64,000 nt of DNA, taken from positions 4,712,001 to 4,776,000 of the forward strand of contig NZ_AP022590.1 in assembly GCF_010731775.1 (NCBI RefSeq), read 5' to 3'. A program made the position numbers and the translations under genes. Below the pieces are notes generated by a model that worked only from the letters and a program-made list of their open reading frames with translations, was not told the origin of the DNA and made no database searches. The DNA comes from Mycobacterium mantenii. GTDB lineage: Bacteria > Actinomycetota > Actinomycetes > Mycobacteriales > Mycobacteriaceae. Positions 45,799-55,030 of this stretch are shown piece after piece. Positions within the stretch are counted from its first letter, which is position 1, and each line of letters opens with the position of its first letter.

Positions 45799-47016
45799 TC
45801 AGAAGAACGTGCCGGCATACGGTGCGCCGGGCACTGCGAACAGTCGATCGGCCACATCCAGCGCCGCCGAATCGTCAGCCCGGGCCAGCCCGGCCGCGGC
45901 GAGACTGCGCCAGCTCGTGCCGCCGAGCAGTGCGGCACCCAACCCCTGGATCCCGACGTGGACGTCGGCGCGACGGGTCGTCGGTTCGGCCCCGTCCCCG
46001 GTGATCGTGAACGTCGCCGAATTATCCGGCAACACTGGATCGTTCACCGCGATCGTGACGGTTCCGCCGTCAACATAGGATCGCGCCGTCAGCGCACGCT
46101 CCGCATCGATGACGCGCAGCCATGTCTCGTCGTGCACCGCGGTAACCTTCGTCGCCCGGCGGTCAACGAACAGCCACGGCAACGCGTTGTCGATAGGTAG
46201 CATCCAAAACACCACTCGGTGAACGAGATCCAGGCCGAGCAGGAAACGCAGTAAACCGAGAAAGGCGTCTGTGGTGGGCGCGAAGAAGTCCTCGACCACG
46301 ATGGTGCGCTGGTCGCTGACGAACCAATTTTCGGTGCCGGTGGGTCGGTAACGGACGAAACCCGACTCGGCGCCCGGTTCGCCGTGGGCGGCGACATACC
46401 AAGCCCCGGAGGATGATTCGGCGCGAAGCCGAGCGCTTTCCCACCACACCCCGGGCCGGTCGATCGTTCCGGGGCGATACGGACGATTGGCGTCATAGAT
46501 GCGGGGCAGGATCTCCCAGACTTCGGCGGCATCGAGCAGCCGCACCGGACCACCGAGGCCGACGCCGGGGCGGAACGCCGCCCGCGCGCTCATGATCTCC
46601 ACGCTTTGAAAACAACTCGCCACGCCGTAGCCGTACCGCTCGTAGATCGTCGCCTCCGACGCCCGCAACGATGCGACCACCTCACCGCGCGCCGCGATGT
46701 CATGCAGCTGGTGCCGGATCAATTCGGTGGCAATGCCTCTTCGGGTGAATGACGGCAGCACCCCGATGTGTGTCACGGCGGCGTGGCTCACCGTGGCCCC
46801 GCCGGGAAGGGTCAGGGTGCTCGTCACCGCGTCGGCGGTGCCGACGAGTTGCCCCTCGACGAATGCGCCGATGGTGCGGCCGGGGTCGAGCAGCTTGGTG
46901 ATCTGGCCGGGCGACAGGTTCGACAGCGGCGGCAAACCCACCATCGCGGTGCGGAACAATCTGGCCGCGGCGACGAGGTCGTCCTCGGTATCGAGGGTCC
47001 GGATCTTGGTGGTCAT
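45799..47016 (-). CDS. Eis-family GNAT N-acetyltransferase
   Basis: A 405-residue protein, the same length as Eis (about 402). N-terminal GNAT domain with acetyl-CoA loop HIGVLPSFTRRGIATELIRH; LRASEATIYERYGYGVASCF is the signature Eis stretch. The middle GNAT-like part and the C-terminal SCP2-like domain (GLGAALLGGTSWRSLAAAG) follow, ending in a hydrophobic carboxylate (AGTFF), which in Eis is the catalytic base. Eis enzymes acetylate aminoglycosides and lysines; this is a paralogue rather than clear eis. ATG 47016. Confidence 0.85.
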   Translation of the reverse strand: MTTKIRTLDTEDDLVAAARLFRTAMVGLPPLSNLSPGQITKLLDPGRTIGAFVEGQLVGTADAVTSTLTLPGGATVSHAAVTHIGVLPSFTRRGIATELIRHQLHDIAARGEVVASLRASEATIYERYGYGVASCFQSVEIMSARAAFRPGVGLGGPVRLLDAAEVWEILPRIYDANRPYRPGTIDRPGVWWESARLRAESSSGAWYVAAHGEPGAESGFVRYRPTGTENWFVSDQRTIVVEDFFAPTTDAFLGLLRFLLGLDLVHRVVFWMLPIDNALPWLFVDRRATKVTAVHDETWLRVIDAERALTARSYVDGGTVTIAVNDPVLPDNSATFTITGDGAEPTTRRADVHVGIQGLGAALLGGTSWRSLAAAGLARADDSAALDVADRLFAVPGAPYAGTFF

Positions 47017-47047
47017 TCGGCCATCATGTCGCGCTGGGCGCACGGAG

Positions 47048-47467
47048 TCACCCGACGGGCGTGATCCCCGCGTTGGAGATCGTGAAGCCATGGCCCGACG
47101 AAATCGTGCAGGTGACTCCGTCCGTCGTGGATCCACAACTGAATGGGCCGATTCCGGCGGTTTGGCCGTAGGCGAGAACCGGCGTGCCGATTCCCGCGTT
47201 GCCGATGCAGGAAATGCCCGTGCAGTTGGTGACCACTCCGGCGGTGGACAGACGCGCGGACGCGGGCGGTTCGTTGGTTTGGCAGTAGGCCTCGTCGGGG
47301 ATGCCGGGATCCCGCTTGTAGTTGACCTCACAACTGATGTTGCGCGACGGAGACAAGAAGGCGCACACCGACGCCGTGCACGTCGGGTTGTCCGCGATCG
47401 CCCGGGGCGCCCCCGCACAGCAGCCAACGACGACGAATCCGAGTGCCGCAATGACCGCACGCTTCAC
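47048..47467 (-). CDS. secreted Cys-rich protein
   Basis: A 139-residue exported protein. Signal peptide KRAVIAALGFVVVGCCAGAP, cleavage near RAIA. The mature region has eight Cys (CTASVC, ISCEV, YCQTN, VTNCTGISC, FSCGS, VTCTIS), probably paired, and FLSPSRNISCEV. GTG 47467 lies 6 nt behind AGGGG; the frame opens at 47512. No function known. Confidence 0.7.
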   Translation of the reverse strand: MKRAVIAALGFVVVGCCAGAPRAIADNPTCTASVCAFLSPSRNISCEVNYKRDPGIPDEAYCQTNEPPASARLSTAGVVTNCTGISCIGNAGIGTPVLAYGQTAGIGPFSCGSTTDGVTCTISSGHGFTISNAGITPVG

Positions 47468-47528
47468 GTCTGCCCCTAACGGTTGGTGTGCCGCAGAAGG
47501 TATCAGACGCAATCCAATTGCGGGCCCG

Positions 47529-48736
<1,208 letters not shown>

Positions 48737-48740
<4 letters not shown>

Positions 48741-49387
48741 AGCTCTACTCCTGAATCATTGGTATTCAACGGGTTTCGTGGATTTGCGTATTGCGCGAGG
48801 ACGCTGACGGTCTGGTTGACCCACGCCTCGAAATACCGTTCCTCATCGGTGTTGCCGGGTATCCGGCCGGTGAGCGCTTGCAGCGTCGCGGCGTAAGACA
48901 GCGACCCGATCGCGACGGCCGCGGCCGCTTCCGGGTCGGGAATGCTGGTGCGGCCGGACCGATTCGATGCGGCCAGTTCGTCGGCGAAGCGTTGGTAGGC
49001 GTTGTCGGTGATCACCTGCCACGTCTTCTCGTCGAGATCGCCGAGCTCGTCGGGTTCGCGCAGCATGACCTTGAGCAGATCCTCGCTCTGCTTGAGGTTG
49101 CCCCAGATCAGCTGGCCGGCGATGCGCACCGCCCGCTCTACGCTTCCCGGTTGCCCCGCGTCGTACTGCTCCCGCGCGGCCACGATGCTGTCGATCCGGT
49201 GTGCGACCGCGGCCTCGAGCAGTTCGCGCTTGGAGCCGAAGTGCTTGTAGAGCGCGCCCGAGCCGGGCGCCAGGCCCGACTCACGCTGGATGTCGGCCAC
49301 CGACGTCGCGGCGTAGCCCTTGGCGGCAAACAGCCGCAGCGCGGCGGACAGCAACCGGTCACGTCCCCGGCCAGGTCCAGCGAGCAT
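48737..49387 (-). CDS. TetR-family regulator of adjacent acyl-CoA dehydrogenase
   Basis: A 216-residue regulator. [61 protein letters not shown]. The C-terminal ligand domain is unspecific. ATG 49387 is directly preceded by a near-perfect palindrome, with no room for a ribosome site, and by a -10-like TACTCT six bases before the ATG, which together suggest a leaderless transcript. Likely represses itself and the dehydrogenase gene, with acyl-CoA as inducer (inference). Confidence 0.9.
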
Positions 49388-49409
49388 GGTGAGAGAGTAC
49401 TCACTCACC
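49388..49409. promoter_or_regulatory. TetR operator and leaderless promoter
   Basis: A 22-bp palindrome with 10 of 11 base pairs matching (left arm GGTGAGAGAGT, right arm ACTCACTCACC). It overlaps a minus-strand -10 hexamer TACTCT whose expected start point is the A of the tetR ATG. Confidence 0.7.
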
Positions 49410-49522
49410 CTGGTTGAGGCAAAATCGGCCCGATTCCGGCACGTGCCGGAGCAGAGGGCCATGGCTAGCGTTAAATTCTTGCGAAACGCCACGGCGCTTG
49501 AACGCGCCGGACCGGTACTGCT

Positions 49523-50968
49523 GTGAGGGTTGTACTTAGGTTGGTTGACAAGGCCCACCCGGTCGGCCGGGTCCCCACCGTTGACGGCGAGCCACTGAAG
49601 GAGCCTGACATTCGCGTCCTACCGCGTGTACAGCTGCCGATGCGGGTGCTGTCGCTGCGCACCATCGTCATCGTCGCCGCCATATCGGTGATGACCCTCG
49701 TCGTCCTGCTGGGCACCTGGGTGTGGGTGGGCGTGACCAACGATCAGTACAACCAGCTCGATCGCCGGCTCGATTCGGTCAGCAGTCTGGGCGACATCAG
49801 TAGCCTGCTCAACAATGCGGAGCACACGAGACCGGACCGGCCCGCACCCGACGGCAACCTGGTGCGCACCGCGCGCATCGGGGACGTCACCGTGTCTGTA
49901 CCCAGCAGCATTGTGTTGCCCCAGCTTCCCGACGGCTATGCCAACACCACGATCAACGGGGTGCAGTACCGCGTCCGCACCTTCACTGCGGGCAAGGCCT
50001 CCATCGCGCTGGCCGCGCCGTTGGCCGAGGCCCAGCATCGGATCAACGAACTGCATCTGCGGGTGTTGCTGATCTGTGCCAGCGTGATCGGCGGCACCGT
50101 GGTCGTGGGATGGGTGATCTCGCTGATCATGGTCAATCCGTTCCTGCTGCTGGCTCAGCAGGCCCGCGCCATCAACGCCCAGTCCAGTCCCGACGAGGTC
50201 CAGGTTCGCGGCGTGCGCGAGGCCGTGGAGATCGCCGAGGCGGTCGAGGGGATGCTGGCCCGCATAGGTAAGGAGCAGCAGCGCACCAAGGCCGCGCTTG
50301 AATCGGCACGCGACTTCGCCGCGGTCGCCTCCCACGAGTTGCGCACGCCGTTGACCGCCATGCGCACCAACCTAGAGGTGCTGTCCACCCTGGACCTGCC
50401 GCCCGAGCAGCGTCACGAGGTCATCGGCGACGTCATCCGCACCCAGAGCCGCATCGAAGCCACCCTGACCGCCCTGGAGCGGCTGGCTCAGGGCGAACTG
50501 ACCACCGTCGACGACTTCGTCCCGTTCGACATCACCGAGCTTTTGGATCGTGCCGCTCACGACGCGCTGCGCATCTACCCCGATGTGGAGGTGTCGCTGG
50601 TGCCCTCGCCGACGGTGCTGATGATCGGGCTGCCCACCGGGCTGCGGCTGGTGATCGACAATGCCATCGCCAACGCCGTCAAGCACGGCAATGCCGATAA
50701 GATCCAGCTGACCGTCGGTAGTTCCGGTGAGGGCGTGGAGATCGCGATCGACGACAACGGCACCGGCATCCCGGAATCCGAACGCGCCACGGTCTTCGAA
50801 CGCTTTGCCCGCGGTTCGACGGCCTCGCGGTCGGGGTCGGGGCTGGGCCTGGCGCTGGTCGCCCAGCAGGCCGAATTGCACGGCGGCACAGCGGCATTGC
50901 AGACCAGCCCGCTCGGCGGCACTCGGCTGTTGCTGCGGCTGGCCGGTGATGGGCGTGGTCCGGCGTAG
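49523..50968 (+). CDS. PrrB-like sensor histidine kinase without adjacent response regulator
   Basis: A histidine kinase of up to 481 residues: first transmembrane helix (IVIVAAISVMTLVVLLGTWV), sensor domain, second helix (VLLICASVIGGTVVVGWVIS), HAMP, H-box FAAVASHELRTPLTAMRTNL (His271 counted from 49523), N-box NAIANAVKHGN, G1 AIDDNGTGIP, F/G2 FERFARGSTASRSGSGLGLA. The catalytic half closely follows PrrB of M. tuberculosis, while the sensor is divergent. Start uncertain: GTG 49523 or ATG 49640, neither with a good ribosome site. PrrB is normally encoded after PrrA; here no response regulator is next to it. Confidence 0.85.
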   Translation: MRVVLRLVDKAHPVGRVPTVDGEPLKEPDIRVLPRVQLPMRVLSLRTIVIVAAISVMTLVVLLGTWVWVGVTNDQYNQLDRRLDSVSSLGDISSLLNNAEHTRPDRPAPDGNLVRTARIGDVTVSVPSSIVLPQLPDGYANTTINGVQYRVRTFTAGKASIALAAPLAEAQHRINELHLRVLLICASVIGGTVVVGWVISLIMVNPFLLLAQQARAINAQSSPDEVQVRGVREAVEIAEAVEGMLARIGKEQQRTKAALESARDFAAVASHELRTPLTAMRTNLEVLSTLDLPPEQRHEVIGDVIRTQSRIEATLTALERLAQGELTTVDDFVPFDITELLDRAAHDALRIYPDVEVSLVPSPTVLMIGLPTGLRLVIDNAIANAVKHGNADKIQLTVGSSGEGVEIAIDDNGTGIPESERATVFERFARGSTASRSGSGLGLALVAQQAELHGGTAALQTSPLGGTRLLLRLAGDGRGPA

Positions 50969-51032
50969 CGGCGGGCCGCTCGTGGCAACCCGCCCCCTGG
51001 GCGCGAACACACTCGATATCGGACAATGAGCC

Positions 51033-51431
51033 ATGCTCGGCCACCTGGGCATCAACGTGCCCGACCTGTCAGCCGCAAAACGGTATTACGACGCGCTGAT
51101 GCCCTTTGTCGGCTTTGAGCCGTTCTTTCATGCCGACGACGAGTTTTCTTATCGGCCCGCTGAAAACAAACCGGGCACTTTCCTGTTCTTCTATCCAGCG
51201 GTCGAGCCGCACGAGTACTCGTCGCAGCAAACCGGGCTGCAACACCTGGCATTCATTGTGCGGCGTCGGTCCGCGGTGCACGCCGTGCACGATCACGTCG
51301 TCCGGGTCGGCGACACCGTCATCCACCCGCCTCGCCATTTCCCGCAATATCCCGGCCATTATTTCGCCACCTTTTGGTACGACCCATTCGGCATCAAACT
51401 GGAAGCCGTATGCCACCACGACCGCGACTAA
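51033..51431 (+). CDS. VOC family protein
   Basis: A 132-residue glyoxalase-fold protein: MLGHLGINVPDLSAAKRYYD, FYPAVEPHEYSSQQTGLQHL, AFIVRRRSAVHAVHDHVV, PGHYFATFWYDPFGIKLEAV. His6, the Glu in the second half and the paired His residues could ligate a metal. ATG 51033. Lies in the place where eccC2 would be expected relative to PE36 in other slow growers. Confidence 0.8.
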   Translation: MLGHLGINVPDLSAAKRYYDALMPFVGFEPFFHADDEFSYRPAENKPGTFLFFYPAVEPHEYSSQQTGLQHLAFIVRRRSAVHAVHDHVVRVGDTVIHPPRHFPQYPGHYFATFWYDPFGIKLEAVCHHDRD

Positions 51432-51442
51432 ATCAAAGCGCT

Positions 51443-51458
51443 GCGACGGAACCGTCGC
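51443..51458 (+). terminator. stem-loop after VOC gene
   Basis: GCGACG-GAAC-CGTCGC, a 6-bp stem with a GAAC tetraloop, 11 bp after the stop codon. Terminator-like without U-tract; it would insulate the ESX-2 genes downstream. Confidence 0.5.
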
Positions 51459-51585
51459 GAGGTGACCGAGGTGCATTTGTGACTGTCGAGTCGTGAGTGG
51501 CGACTGGGGTTTATAAACGACTCCTTCTGGGGATCCAGTGCTTTCACGCTTAAGACCAGGGATGCTTAACTGAATTCCGGGCTTT

Positions 51586-51635
51586 ACTCCGCGTAAAACG
51601 GAGTGAATACAAGATCAACGAAACCGCATTACACT
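51586..51635 (+). promoter_or_regulatory. upstream region of PE36 with hairpin and -10-like hexamer
   Basis: ACTCCG-CGTAAAA-CGGAGT (51586-51604) is a perfect inverted repeat; TACACT (51630-51635) is a plausible -10 for the ESX-2 transcript, 48 bp before the PE36 ATG. The whole stretch 51510-51635 is AT-richer than its surroundings. Confidence 0.4.
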
Positions 51636-51682
51636 GAGGCCCCAAGCACGTGCATTCGGGGTTGAGCGTTCGGAGGGAAATC

Positions 51683-51994
51683 ATGGGTTTTGTTACGTCG
51701 GTGCAGTCAGAGGCGGTTGTGGCGTCGGCGGGCGCCGAATCGGCCATCAGCGCGGAGACCGAGGCGGCGGCGTCGGCGGCCGCGCCCGTCCTGCTGGGAG
51801 TGCTACCGATGGGCGGCGACCCCGACTCGGCCATGTTCGCGGCGGCGCTCAACGCCTGCGGTGGTAGCTACCTCGGCGTAGTGTCCGAGCACGCCGCCCA
51901 GCGCGGCCTGTTCGCCGGCACGCAGAGCATCGCCTCGAGCACGTACGTCGTCACCGAGCTGATGCGCAGCCTGACGATGGCAATCGGGGCTTAG
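51683..51994 (+). CDS. PE36: PE36-like PE protein of ESX-2
   Basis: A 103-residue PE-like protein: SVQSEAVVASAGAESAISAE, AAPVLLGVLPMGGDPDSAMF, AAALNACGGSYLGVVSEHAA. No strict Pro-Glu at the start, as in other ESX-locus PE proteins. Longer than the 77-residue PE36 of M. tuberculosis. ATG 51683 behind GGAGGG. First gene of the ESX-2 block here; forms the usual PE-PPE pair with the next gene, 30 bp away. Confidence 0.8.
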   Translation: MGFVTSVQSEAVVASAGAESAISAETEAAASAAAPVLLGVLPMGGDPDSAMFAAALNACGGSYLGVVSEHAAQRGLFAGTQSIASSTYVVTELMRSLTMAIGA

Positions 51995-52024
51995 AACCAA
52001 GCGACGTTAGAGGGGGAAGTACGC

Positions 52025-53206
52025 ATGGCCGATCCGGGGTGGGCTGCGCGTACGCCTGAGGAGAACGACCTGCTGCTCAAGGCGGGGGCCGGCGTCATCA
52101 CTCACTTGGCGAACCAGGCCGCCTGGACCGCATTGGCAGCCACCCATCACGGCTCGAGCATCGCGTCGACGATCAATACGGTTGCGACGTCGGCGAGTTG
52201 GACGGGCTCGGGTTCCTTGGCCTCGGCGGCAAACGCGACCGCGCTGAACGCGTCGCTGCACGGGCTGGCCGGCTGGGTCGATGTCAAGCCTGCGGTGGTG
52301 TCGACCGCGGTCTCGGCGTACCAGATGGCATATGGCTCGATGCGCCCCGCTCCCGAATGCATTGAGAACCGCACCGAGACCGCCACCGATTACGGCATCA
52401 ACCCGTTGGTTCTCGGCGCATTGACCCCGCGAATCACCTCTTTGGAGCTCGAGTACTTCGGGTCGATGTGGCCGAACAACTCCGCCGTCGGGGCCAGCTA
52501 CGGAACGATCCTGACGGCCTTGGCGCAAAGCCTGACCATTCCGCCGCCGGTCGCGACCATGGGTGCCTCGCCGGCCGCGCCCGCGCAGGCGGCAGCGGCG
52601 ATCGGCGAGTCGGCCGCCGACGAAGGGGCCGGCGACGGCATGCGCGCCGCCATGCAGGGCGCCCAGACGGGGACGCAGGGGGCCGGTCAGGCGGCCTCGG
52701 GTGGCCAGGACTTCATGAGTCAGGCCGGCTCGTTGATGCAGCCGGCGCAGCAGTTGATGGGCGCGGTCCCGCAGGTCATGCAGGCTCCGATGCAAATGAT
52801 GCAGGCGCCGATGCAGATGATGCAGCCGCTGATGGGCATGTTCGCCAACCCCGGCGCGATGGGCATGGGCGGGGCGACACCCGCGGTATCGGCGGTCTCG
52901 GCGACCAGCGGACTGTCCGCGGCGGAAGCCGGCGCGGGCGGGGGCGCATCCCTGGGCGGCGCTGGCATGCCCGCGACCAGTTTCACCCGTCCGGTCAGCG
53001 CCTTCGAGCCCGCCACCAGTGGCCGGCCGGTGGGGCTGCGGCCGGCCGGGGCGTTAGGCGCCGAGGCCATGCGACCGCAGACCACGACGATGGGTGGTGC
53101 CCCGATGGGCGGTATGCCCGTGGGGCACGGGGCGGGAGGCGAACGCGGCTCCCGTGACAAAGCCGACCAGCCCGCGACCGTGCGGGTGGTCGACGCTCGA
53201 GTGTGA
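52025..53206 (+). CDS. PPE69: PPE69-like PPE protein of ESX-2
   Basis: A 393-residue PPE protein (PPE69 is 399). N-terminal helical domain (about residues 1-180): PGWAARTPEENDLLLKAGAG, WTALAATHHGSSIASTINTV, NPLVLGALTPRITSLELEYF, FGSMWPNNSAVGASYGTILT. The second half is Ala/Gly/Met/Gln-rich, with a short internal repeat PMQMMQA, and ends basic. EspG2, encoded downstream, is the expected chaperone for the PE36-PPE69 dimer before secretion. ATG 52025 behind GAGGGGGAAG. Confidence 0.85.
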   Translation: MADPGWAARTPEENDLLLKAGAGVITHLANQAAWTALAATHHGSSIASTINTVATSASWTGSGSLASAANATALNASLHGLAGWVDVKPAVVSTAVSAYQMAYGSMRPAPECIENRTETATDYGINPLVLGALTPRITSLELEYFGSMWPNNSAVGASYGTILTALAQSLTIPPPVATMGASPAAPAQAAAAIGESAADEGAGDGMRAAMQGAQTGTQGAGQAASGGQDFMSQAGSLMQPAQQLMGAVPQVMQAPMQMMQAPMQMMQPLMGMFANPGAMGMGGATPAVSAVSATSGLSAAEAGAGGGASLGGAGMPATSFTRPVSAFEPATSGRPVGLRPAGALGAEAMRPQTTTMGGAPMGGMPVGHGAGGERGSRDKADQPATVRVVDARV

Positions 53207-53231
53207 AGCGAACCCCCTGGTGAAAGGTGAA

Positions 53232-53260
53232 TCGACAGGTCCAAATAGCCGCCATACACT
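53232..53260 (+). promoter_or_regulatory. candidate SigA promoter for esxD-esxC
   Basis: TCGACA (53232-53237), a 17-bp spacer, and TACACT (53255-53260): one or two mismatches from consensus in each box. It lies in the 102-bp gap before esxD and would give the two small secreted proteins their own, stronger transcript. Confidence 0.45.
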
Positions 53261-53308
53261 TCGCTTCATGCCCTCACGGGGGGCGGCCCACCGGAGAAGG
53301 AGAATTCC

Positions 53309-53623
53309 GTGACAATCAAAGTGACACCGCAAATGCTTCGTGATGCTTCCAACGCTATCCAGGCGAACATGGAGCACGCGATCGGGATTGGCCAGGGATA
53401 CGTCGCGAATCAGGAAAACGTGATGAATCCGTCCACCTGGTCTGGTGCGGCTGTGACCGCATCGCACGCCACGGCCATCGAAGTCCAAAACGACTTGAAC
53501 AAAGTCTTGACCGGCGGCACGCGCCTGGCCGAGGGCCTTACCAAGGCGGCGGCACTGATGGAGGGCCACGAGGCGGATTCCTCGCACGCCTTTAGCGCGC
53601 TATTCGGCGGCCACGGCTCCTGA
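53309..53623 (+). CDS. esxD: WXG100 protein EsxD
   Basis: A 104-residue helical hairpin protein: VTPQMLRDASNAIQANMEHA, YVANQENVMNPSTWSGAAVT with the WSG (WxG) turn, and NKVLTGGTRLAEGLTKAAAL. Closely follows EsxD of ESX-2 (107 residues). GTG 53309 has GGAGAAGGAG upstream. Forms a heterodimer with EsxC and is the probable ESX-2 substrate pair. Confidence 0.92.
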   Translation: MTIKVTPQMLRDASNAIQANMEHAIGIGQGYVANQENVMNPSTWSGAAVTASHATAIEVQNDLNKVLTGGTRLAEGLTKAAALMEGHEADSSHAFSALFGGHGS

Positions 53624-53674
53624 GCTCCCATTCATTCGCAATTCCCTTAATGGTCTTTTGAAAGGAAATCCACA

Positions 53675-53962
53675 ATGTCCGACCCGATCACCTATAACCC
53701 GGGAGCCGTAGCCGACTTCGCCACCGATGTCGCCTCCCGCGCCGGCCAGTTGCAATCGATTTTCGACGACACCTCCAACCGCACGCACGCCCTGCAGGAA
53801 TTCTTCGCCGGCCACGGGGCATCGGGCTTCTTCGAGGCCCAGGCGCAGATGCTGTCGGGGCTGCAAGGTCTCATCGACACCATCCGCCAGCACGGGGTGA
53901 CGACCTCCCACGTGCTGGACAACGCCCTCAGCACGGACCAGCACATCGCCGGTCTTTTCTGA
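53675..53962 (+). CDS. esxC: WXG100 protein EsxC
   Basis: A 95-residue protein, same length as EsxC of ESX-2: YNPGAVADFATDVASRAGQL, HALQEFFAGHGASGFFEAQA, MLSGLQGLIDTIRQHGVTTS. The WxG turn is replaced by HGASG, as in known EsxC. ATG 53675 behind TGAAAGGAAA. Partner of EsxD. It is followed by the long stem-loop at 53973-54033. Confidence 0.93.
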   Translation: MSDPITYNPGAVADFATDVASRAGQLQSIFDDTSNRTHALQEFFAGHGASGFFEAQAQMLSGLQGLIDTIRQHGVTTSHVLDNALSTDQHIAGLF

Positions 53963-53972
53963 GCCCACACCA

Positions 53973-54033
53973 GGACAAGCGAAGGTGGGGCAGATGCGCC
54001 GAGCGTGTGTGCCCCACCTTTGGTCTCTTGTCC
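53973..54033 (+). terminator. long two-arm stem-loop between esxC and espG2
   Basis: Inner arms AAGGTGGGGCA (53982-53992) and TGCCCCACCTT (54010-54020) pair perfectly over 11 bp around a 17-nt loop; outer arms GGACAAG (53973-53979) and CTTGTCC (54027-54033) extend it by 7 bp. It lies 10 bp after the esxC stop and 37 bp before espG2. It could be a partial terminator or a 3' stabiliser for the esxDC mRNA. Confidence 0.65.
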
Positions 54034-54070
54034 GCCCATCCGGGGATTCGCTCAGTGAGGGCAAGGCGAC

Positions 54071-54901
54071 ATGCTGACAACGACGGTCGACGGCCTCTGG
54101 GTGTTGCAGGCGGTCACGGGGATCGAGCAGACCTGCCCTGAACTGGGGTTGCGACCGATGCTGCCGCGCCTGGACACCCCGGAGCGGGCGCTGGGCCACC
54201 CCGCCGCCGCCGAGTTGGTGGCCGCCGGTGCGCTCGATGATGCCGGCACCGTCGACCCGATGATTCGTGAGTGGCTGACCGTCCTGTTGCGGCGCGACCT
54301 GGGACTGCTGGTGATGATGGGAGTCCCGGGCCGGGAGCCGACGCGTGCATCGATCTGCCGCTTCGCGACGTGGTGGGTGGTCCTGGAACGCCATGGCGAC
54401 CTGGTTCGTCTGTATCCCGCCGGCACGGCCGGCAACGAGGCGTCGGCCAGCGACCTCGTGGTCGGTCAGATCGAGCGGCTGTGCGGGGTGGCCGAGGCGG
54501 CGCCGCTGCGGCCGGTCACGCTGGACACCGAGCAATTGCTGAATTCGGTGCGCGACACCGCCAGCCTGCGAGCGTTCCTGCTCGAACAGCGCCTCGACGC
54601 CGACCAGTTGCAGATGGTCCTGACGGCCGCCGACCCGGCCCGGTCCGCGCACGCAAACATCGTCGGGCTGCAGGCCGGTGTCGGGCCGGACGAATTGGCG
54701 CGGATAGCGGTCGGCGATTCGGCGGTGTCGATCGTCGACACCCCGGCGGGACGGATCTGCATCGAAAGCGTCACCTCGGGGCAGCGTCAGTACCAGATTC
54801 TCTCGCCCGGTTCGCGCACCGATATCGGGGGAGCGATTCAGCGGCTCATCCGCCGGTTGCCCGCGGGCGACGAGTGGCACTCATATCGGCGAGTGGTCTG
54901 A
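54071..54901 (+). CDS. espG2: ESX-2 chaperone EspG2
   Basis: A 276-residue cytosolic chaperone, identical in length to M. tuberculosis EspG2: VDGLWVLQAVTGIEQTCPEL, LGHPAAAELVAAGALDDAGT, RASICRFATWWVVLERHGDL, SVRDTASLRAFLLEQRLDAD. EspG proteins bind the tip of cognate PPE proteins and keep PE-PPE dimers soluble. ATG 54071 behind GAGGGCAAGG. A 129-bp gap follows before the MinD-like gene. Confidence 0.9.
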   Translation: MLTTTVDGLWVLQAVTGIEQTCPELGLRPMLPRLDTPERALGHPAAAELVAAGALDDAGTVDPMIREWLTVLLRRDLGLLVMMGVPGREPTRASICRFATWWVVLERHGDLVRLYPAGTAGNEASASDLVVGQIERLCGVAEAAPLRPVTLDTEQLLNSVRDTASLRAFLLEQRLDADQLQMVLTAADPARSAHANIVGLQAGVGPDELARIAVGDSAVSIVDTPAGRICIESVTSGQRQYQILSPGSRTDIGGAIQRLIRRLPAGDEWHSYRRVV

Positions 54902-55030
54902 CGGTGCGATGCGTAGCGAACCGATGAAACTAACTGAGATAACCAAAGTCTTGGAATAGCAACGTCTGTCGCACTTGAAAGGTTTCTGAACGGGTAAACG
55001 CGGTATCGCCAACCGTGTTAGCATCTCGTC
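54902..55030 (+). promoter_or_regulatory. upstream region of MinD-like gene, possible leaderless promoter
   Basis: A relatively AT-rich gap ends in TAGCAT (55019-55024), a -10-like hexamer six bases before the GTG at 55031; no ribosome site is visible. This would fit a leaderless transcript for the second half of the ESX-2 locus. Confidence 0.35.
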
